Shown here: piece by piece, positions 7,712 to 10,655 of the stretch
Numbering within the stretch: the stretch's first letter is position 1
Layout: each line of letters opens with the position of its first letter
The notes under the pieces: model-generated
Database searches by the model: none
Told to the model about the DNA's origin: nothing
What the model saw: the letters and a program-made list of their open reading frames with translations, nothing else
Program-made: the position numbers and the translations under genes
Source of the DNA: PVC group bacterium
GTDB taxonomy: Bacteria > Verrucomicrobiota > Kiritimatiellia > CAIKKV01 > PXCX01
Assembly (NCBI GenBank): GCA_003565195.1
Contig: PXCX01000010.1
Coordinates: forward strand, 1 to 10,655
Direction: 5' to 3'
Length of the DNA: 10,655 nucleotides

Positions 7712-8779
7712 TCATGCCGGCGGCGATACTGTCGATGATTTTGCGGGTAGCGCACTTAAAATGGATTGTACCACGGTTGCCAGCGGCACGGCGAAAAACA
7801 CGCCCCAGACCCCCCATAAACCGCCGGTTATCAGGACAGCCGCGACAATCGCCAGCGGGTGCAGGTTGACAACTTCCGACATCAACAGCGGTGCCAACAG
7901 GTTGCCGTCCAGCAACTGGATTAGGGCATAAGCGCCGATCGTATAGCCGAATGGCGCGCTTAAACCCCATTGAAAATAAGCCATGATAGCAACCGGAAAC
8001 GCTACGATTGTAACGCCGACGTAAGGAATAAGCACCGATAATCCGACAAAAAAACCGAATAACATCGGCGACTGCAAACCTATCAGGGAAAATGCCACGG
8101 CGCTTGCCGCCCAGACAATCAGGATTTCGATGCATTTACCCCGGATATAACTGCCGATTTGGCGATCGACATCCATCCATACCTTGGCGCTTAGGCGGTA
8201 ATCCGCCGGCAGGAACTGTTTGAACCAGTTCAACAAAAGGGTTTTATCCTTGAGCATGAAAAAGACCATTAACGGAACCAGGATCAGATAGACCAGAAAC
8301 ATGGCCAGGGTGCGGACTGAAGCAACCGATATCGTCAGAATCCGTTGGCCGATCCGGCCGAGCTCGGATTGGACGACATTCATCAAATCGGTTATCTGGC
8401 GGGCCGAAATCAGCTCGGGATAGCGTTCTGGCAAAAGTAGTAACTGGTCTTTTCCCCACGTTGCGAAGGAAGGCAACTCCTGGATGATCTGGGTTACTTG
8501 CCGGTAAAGCAAAGGTAGCAATACCAGGATCACGAGCAGCAGGAAGACCATGAATACGCTGAACACCAGACCGATTGCCACCGATCGTGGTAAACCGAGT
8601 CTTTCCATCGGGATAATCAATCCCTCAAGTAAATAGGCAATTATCAGTGCCGCAAAAATCGGGGCCATAATCCGGCCGGCCCAGAAAACAAGCGCGGCGC
8701 CCAATGCCAGCAAACCCACGAGTACCACGACTTGCGGATCGGTAAACCGTCTCTTGAACCATTGAATCAGAATGTTCAT
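7712..8779 (-). CDS. AI-2E family (PerM/TqsA-like) membrane transporter
   Basis: From ATG at 8779 the product has 355 residues, the usual family length. Hydrophobic segments lie at about 17-57 (two helices), 66-92, 150-175, 217-235, 238-268, 277-295 and 305-340. A soluble stretch at about 93-148 separates the first three helices from the rest, as in other members. Family landmarks are IGSYIRGKCIEILIV (208-222), IPYVGVTI (251-258) and NLLAPLLMSEVVNLHPLAIV (293-312), followed by GGLWGVWGVFFAVPLATVV. The family includes autoinducer-2 exporters, but many members transport other solutes or ions, so the substrate is unknown. The frame can be extended to a TTG at 8842. I prefer 8779 because it fits family length and because the promoter at 8790-8818 lies inside that extension. 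The short C-terminus (SSTVSPPA) stops three bases before a run of eight Cs. Confidence 0.92.
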   Translation of the reverse strand: MNILIQWFKRRFTDPQVVVLVGLLALGAALVFWAGRIMAPIFAALIIAYLLEGLIIPMERLGLPRSVAIGLVFSVFMVFLLLVILVLLPLLYRQVTQIIQELPSFATWGKDQLLLLPERYPELISARQITDLMNVVQSELGRIGQRILTISVASVRTLAMFLVYLILVPLMVFFMLKDKTLLLNWFKQFLPADYRLSAKVWMDVDRQIGSYIRGKCIEILIVWAASAVAFSLIGLQSPMLFGFFVGLSVLIPYVGVTIVAFPVAIMAYFQWGLSAPFGYTIGAYALIQLLDGNLLAPLLMSEVVNLHPLAIVAAVLITGGLWGVWGVFFAVPLATVVQSILSALPAKSSTVSPPA

Positions 8780-8789
8780 TGATTTGCTT

Positions 8790-8818
8790 ATTCTATCCGA
8801 GCCGGACGGTTGCGTCAA
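8790..8818 (-). promoter_or_regulatory. Sigma-70-type promoter of the AI-2E-family gene
   Basis: Read on the minus strand, TTGACG (8818-8813) and TAGAAT (8795-8790) are separated by exactly 17 bases. Each hexamer differs from consensus at one position. The predicted transcription start is near 8783, only about 4 bases before the ATG at 8779, and no ribosome binding site fits in between. Confidence 0.7.
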
Positions 8819-8863
8819 TGCGTTTTCACGATCGGTACACAAAAAATAGAGACGCTCGAATTG

Positions 8864-9649
8864 TCAGCGGATTCCGCGTGTCGCTTCGTAAAGCAGGATG
8901 GCGGTGGCGGCGGCGACATTCAATGACGGAACGGCGCGTGGCCGCTGCCGGATGCGTGTCAAGTGATCGCACGATTGCAGCAAAGCCGGTTGAATGCCGC
9001 GACCTTCATTGCCCATGATCAAAACCGTGGGCCGGCTCCAATCGAGGGCATCGGGTTCCGTATCGCCTTTTTCGCTGGCGCCCACGATTTGAAATCCCCG
9101 GCGGCGTAAAACGGCCGCGAATTCCGCGATCGCGGCAAGACGATAGATCGGGACATGATTGATGGCGCCCGCGGATGCGCGCGCGACCATGCTTGTGACG
9201 CCCACCTGACCATGTCCGGCGATGCAAATACCACGCGCGCCGAAAATATCCGCCGTACGAATGATGGCGCCGAAGTTATAGGCGTCCTGGACGCCGTCGA
9301 GCAGCAACAACGGTCCCAGGCCGTCATGGCGACGGCCACTGATCGCGGCCGGATCACGATAGGGGAATGGCGGCATCTTGGCGGCTATCCCCTGATGATC
9401 GCGGGTGCGGCATGTCCGCGTGATTTGTTTCGGCGTCACCATTTTGATGGGTACGGTTTGTTGCTCGCCAAGGCGGCTCAAATGATGGCGCTCTGCCGCA
9501 GGCAGCCGGTCGCTGATCCACAATTCCAGAATCGGCCAGACACCGGTTTCCAAGGTTGTTTGCACCAAATGGCGACCCCAGATCCAGCACCGCTGGTGAT
9601 TGCCGAGGAGTTGTGTTTTTTTGCGTGATAAAGACATGATGGCATCCAT
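8864..9649 (-). CDS. rlmB: SpoU/TrmH-family RNA 2'-O-methyltransferase (RlmB-like)
   Basis: This 261-residue protein has an N-terminal substrate-binding segment (about 20-100, WIWGRHLVQTTLETGVWPIL) followed by a SPOUT methyltransferase domain with all three SpoU motifs. Motif 1 is LLLDGVQDAYNFGAIIRTAD (115-134), with N125 and R131. Motif 2 is VLIMGNEGRGI (209-219), with the NEGRG loop. Motif 3 is SLNVAAATAILLYE (242-255). The knotted fold binds S-adenosylmethionine and methylates ribose 2'-OH groups in rRNA or tRNA. The extra N-terminal domain points to the RlmB type (23S rRNA guanosine) rather than short tRNA enzymes, but the exact target cannot be read from sequence. The start ATG at 9649 lies 5 bases after the stop of the truncated phosphodiesterase; an in-frame ATG at 9637 is also possible. 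It probably shares a transcript with the two upstream genes. Confidence 0.92.
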   Translation of the reverse strand: MDAIMSLSRKKTQLLGNHQRCWIWGRHLVQTTLETGVWPILELWISDRLPAAERHHLSRLGEQQTVPIKMVTPKQITRTCRTRDHQGIAAKMPPFPYRDPAAISGRRHDGLGPLLLLDGVQDAYNFGAIIRTADIFGARGICIAGHGQVGVTSMVARASAGAINHVPIYRLAAIAEFAAVLRRRGFQIVGASEKGDTEPDALDWSRPTVLIMGNEGRGIQPALLQSCDHLTRIRQRPRAVPSLNVAAATAILLYEATRGIR

Positions 9650-9654
9650 AACGC

Positions 9655-9903
9655 TTATGGGGCCTTGACGGTAATCATAAACGCTTTTTCCTGCGCCAAA
9701 ATCCGGTGCAATGCCTGGATCAGGCCGTCGATACGGTCGCCCGGCAGATCACCGTTAAAGGTCAGCGTGATGTGCATACGGTCGGACGGCGTCCACGCGG
9801 CGTGCAGGGGCAGGGATTGCAATGTGTTGGCGGCCTCCGAGAGGCTCGCGACAAGTGCCGGCGTCAACGGAATCGCGCTAAACGATCGCATCCACGGATT
9901 CAT
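9655..9903 (-). CDS. thpR: Truncated RNA 2',3'-cyclic phosphodiesterase (2H family)
   Basis: The 82 residues match the N-terminal half of ThpR/LigT-type 2H phosphoesterases. MRSFSAIPLTPALVASL is the usual opening strand and helix, and HITLTFNGDL contains the first HxT motif (H44, T46). Full-length enzymes are about 180 residues and carry a second HxT motif in the C-terminal half, which completes the active site. Here the frame stops after MITVKAP, and the next gene starts 5 bases later, so the second half is absent. No remnant of it appears in another frame, because the following DNA encodes the methyltransferase N-terminus. It is therefore a deleted remnant or, less likely, a half-domain that works as a dimer. 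The ATG overlaps the stop of the nucleotidyltransferase gene as ATGA. ATG at 9891 (MRSFSAIPL) is an alternative start closer to the family norm. Confidence 0.78.
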   Translation of the reverse strand: MNPWMRSFSAIPLTPALVASLSEAANTLQSLPLHAAWTPSDRMHITLTFNGDLPGDRIDGLIQALHRILAQEKAFMITVKAP

Positions 9904-10532
9904 GGGTTTCGTGTTTCATGGTTGCTTTCACGCGTTTCGAGTTTGCCTAAATGGATCATGCTTTCAAGGTCTTCAATGTCTTGGGGCTGGTAACGTCTTA
10001 CGGTTTGGGTTACGTTTTTCAGGGTGTCGTCATCCGCCGCGCCGAGCATTCGGGAAATATCCGCCAAATCCTGTAAGCGGCCCGCGCTGAGCTTCATCAG
10101 GACTAAATAAGGCAGCGTAGGATAGGGTAATCCATCCGGACCCCGAACGGCGGAATGTACGGCGTCATCGGTCCAGGGTTCATCAAGGGTCAGCAGATCG
10201 AGCAGCCGGCCGTCCGAAAGACGCCAGGCGCTGCCACCGATGGTTAGCGGCCCTTTCTTTTCAGCGCCTGCATTTTGCAACGCCGTTTCGGCCTCGGACA
10301 GATCATCCGGCGTTACCAGGATGTCGATATCCAGCGTCATACGTTCCGGCATATACAGACGGGTGGCCAGTCCGCCCACAATCACAAAGGCCACGCGCGC
10401 TTCAAGAAAATCCAAATCCGGCGTTCCATAGCGGTCGGTACGTTCCCGCAACGTCATCCCATCGCTGCCGGCGCCCGGTTTGGCGCGCCGCAGGGCAATC
10501 GAAAGAAATCGTTGGCGTTCCGAAACGTTCAT
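9900..10532 (-). CDS. Nucleotidyltransferase-fold protein
   Basis: From ATG at 10532 the product has 210 residues. VGGLATRLYMPERMTLDIDILV (about 52-73) is the classic nucleotidyltransferase core, with the GG pair (53-54) and the metal-binding D68-x-D70. A later strand (DGRLLDLLTLDEP) may supply the third acidic residue. KLSAGRLQDLADISRML (147-163) is the helix typical of the MNT/AbiEii-like group of small transferases. Such proteins transfer nucleotides to small molecules, proteins or RNA; the substrate here is unknown, and no HEPN or other antitoxin partner is adjacent. The start is uncertain. A GTG at 10538 lies only 3 bases past a good -10 box, and ATG at 10457, just before the core, is another option. 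The last 14 residues (ETRESNHETRNP and the two before) are translated from a GAAAC-type repeat array and are unlikely to be ancestral. The stop overlaps the next start (ATGA). Confidence 0.75.
   Translation of the reverse strand: MNVSERQRFLSIALRRAKPGAGSDGMTLRERTDRYGTPDLDFLEARVAFVIVGGLATRLYMPERMTLDIDILVTPDDLSEAETALQNAGAEKKGPLTIGGSAWRLSDGRLLDLLTLDEPWTDDAVHSAVRGPDGLPYPTLPYLVLMKLSAGRLQDLADISRMLGAADDDTLKNVTQTVRRYQPQDIEDLESMIHLGKLETRESNHETRNP
9906..9944. repeat. Degenerate GTTTC tandem repeat inside a gene end
   Basis: GTTTC recurs at 9906-9910, 9913-9917, 9934-9938 and, degenerate, at 9924-9929 (GCTTTC) and 9941-9944 (GTTT), with spacing of 7 or multiples near it. On the coding strand it reads GAAAC and encodes the terminal LETRESNHETRNP of the nucleotidyltransferase-fold protein. 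The array ends at the ATGA junction with the phosphodiesterase gene. Confidence 0.7.
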
Positions 10533-10541
10533 CAACACAAT

Positions 10542-10570
10542 ATTGTAACGCGCCGGATGGTATGTGTAAA
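10542..10570 (-). promoter_or_regulatory. Sigma-70-type promoter of the nucleotidyltransferase gene
   Basis: On the minus strand, TTTACA (10570-10565) and TACAAT (10547-10542) are separated by 17 bases, each hexamer one base from consensus. The predicted transcription start, about 10535, falls beyond the GTG at 10538 and about 3 bases before the ATG at 10532. No ribosome binding site is visible. Confidence 0.65.
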
Positions 10571-10588
10571 GGGTAACCGTTCGTGGAC

Positions 10589-10623
10589 ATTCCCCAAAAA
10601 ATCGCGGACGATTTTTTGGGAAT
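10589..10623. repeat. Long palindrome upstream of the nucleotidyltransferase gene
   Basis: The arms are ATTCCCCAAAAAATCG (10589-10604) and CGATTTTTTGGGAAT (10609-10623), with a 4-base loop CGGA. They pair over 15 bases with one bulged C. It lies about 20 bases upstream of the -35 box. It could be a terminator of a gene beyond the right edge, an operator, or one copy of a dispersed palindromic repeat. A T-run inside the stem rather than after it argues against a textbook terminator. A smaller inverted repeat (ATTCCT / AGGAAT-like, 10627-10643) follows. Confidence 0.6.
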
Positions 10624-10655
10624 ATTGAAATTCCTTCAGGAAATAACGAAAACGG

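Noticed and set aside
7692..8135. 147-residue open frame overlapping the AI-2E-family gene
   Set aside because: It lies inside the well-supported transporter gene in another frame, has an Arg/Gly-rich shadow composition and matches no family.
8841..8846. T6 run (minus strand) after the methyltransferase stop as a terminator
   Set aside because: Only a 3-base stem (GAG/CTC) precedes it, too weak for an intrinsic terminator.
9155..9628. 157-residue plus-strand open frame opposite the methyltransferase gene
   Set aside because: It is antisense to a gene with all three SpoU motifs, and nothing in its sequence resembles a known domain.
9900..10532. Nucleotidyltransferase as part of an AbiE or MNT-HEPN toxin-antitoxin system
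   Set aside because: No HEPN, AbiEi-like or other small partner gene adjoins it; its neighbours are a phosphodiesterase remnant and an RNA methyltransferase.

Overview
All eight genes I can support lie on the minus strand, so the window reads right to left. Base composition is moderate (by eye about 50-55% GC) and codon use looks even, with no sign of a recently acquired island. There are no RNA genes, CRISPR arrays, transposases or gene-free stretches over 300 bases. The organism is a Gram-negative-type bacterium, since AsmA-like and BatD proteins belong to a two-membrane envelope. A BatD with TPR tail, an AsmA-like giant with a characteristic C-terminal segment and degenerate octamer-type intergenic repeats remind me of PVC-superphylum or Omnitrophota-like metagenomic genomes. 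That placement is an impression, not a demonstration.

Layout in transcription order. (1) 10655-10539: upstream region with a 15-bp palindrome and a near-consensus promoter. (2) 10532-9900: a nucleotidyltransferase-fold protein, overlapping by ATGA with (3) 9903-9655, the N-terminal half of an RNA 2',3'-cyclic phosphodiesterase. Five bases later comes (4) 9649-8864, a SpoU/TrmH-family RNA 2'-O-methyltransferase. (5) A second near-consensus promoter (8818-8790) drives 8779-7712, an AI-2E-family membrane protein. It is followed by (6) 7673-7326, a small CxxCxxCC cysteine-cluster protein. (7) 7194-4966: ribonuclease R. (8) 4800-2629: a BatD protein with a BatE-like TPR tail, overlapping by ATGA with (9) 2632 to beyond the left edge, an AsmA-like protein of at least 877 residues.

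Functionally there is an RNA-processing half (nucleotidyltransferase fold, 2H phosphodiesterase remnant, RNA methyltransferase, RNase R) and an envelope half (AI-2E permease, BatD/E, AsmA-like). The BatD/AsmA pair is the tightest unit. I see no convincing new defence or metabolic system. The most distinctive signals are three different families of short degenerate tandem repeats placed at gene junctions, one of them read as protein; two promoters whose geometry puts the start codon only a few bases from the predicted transcription start, suggesting leaderless mRNAs; a BatD-BatE fusion lacking BatA/BatB neighbours and coupled to an AsmA-like gene; and a cleanly halved 2H phosphodiesterase.
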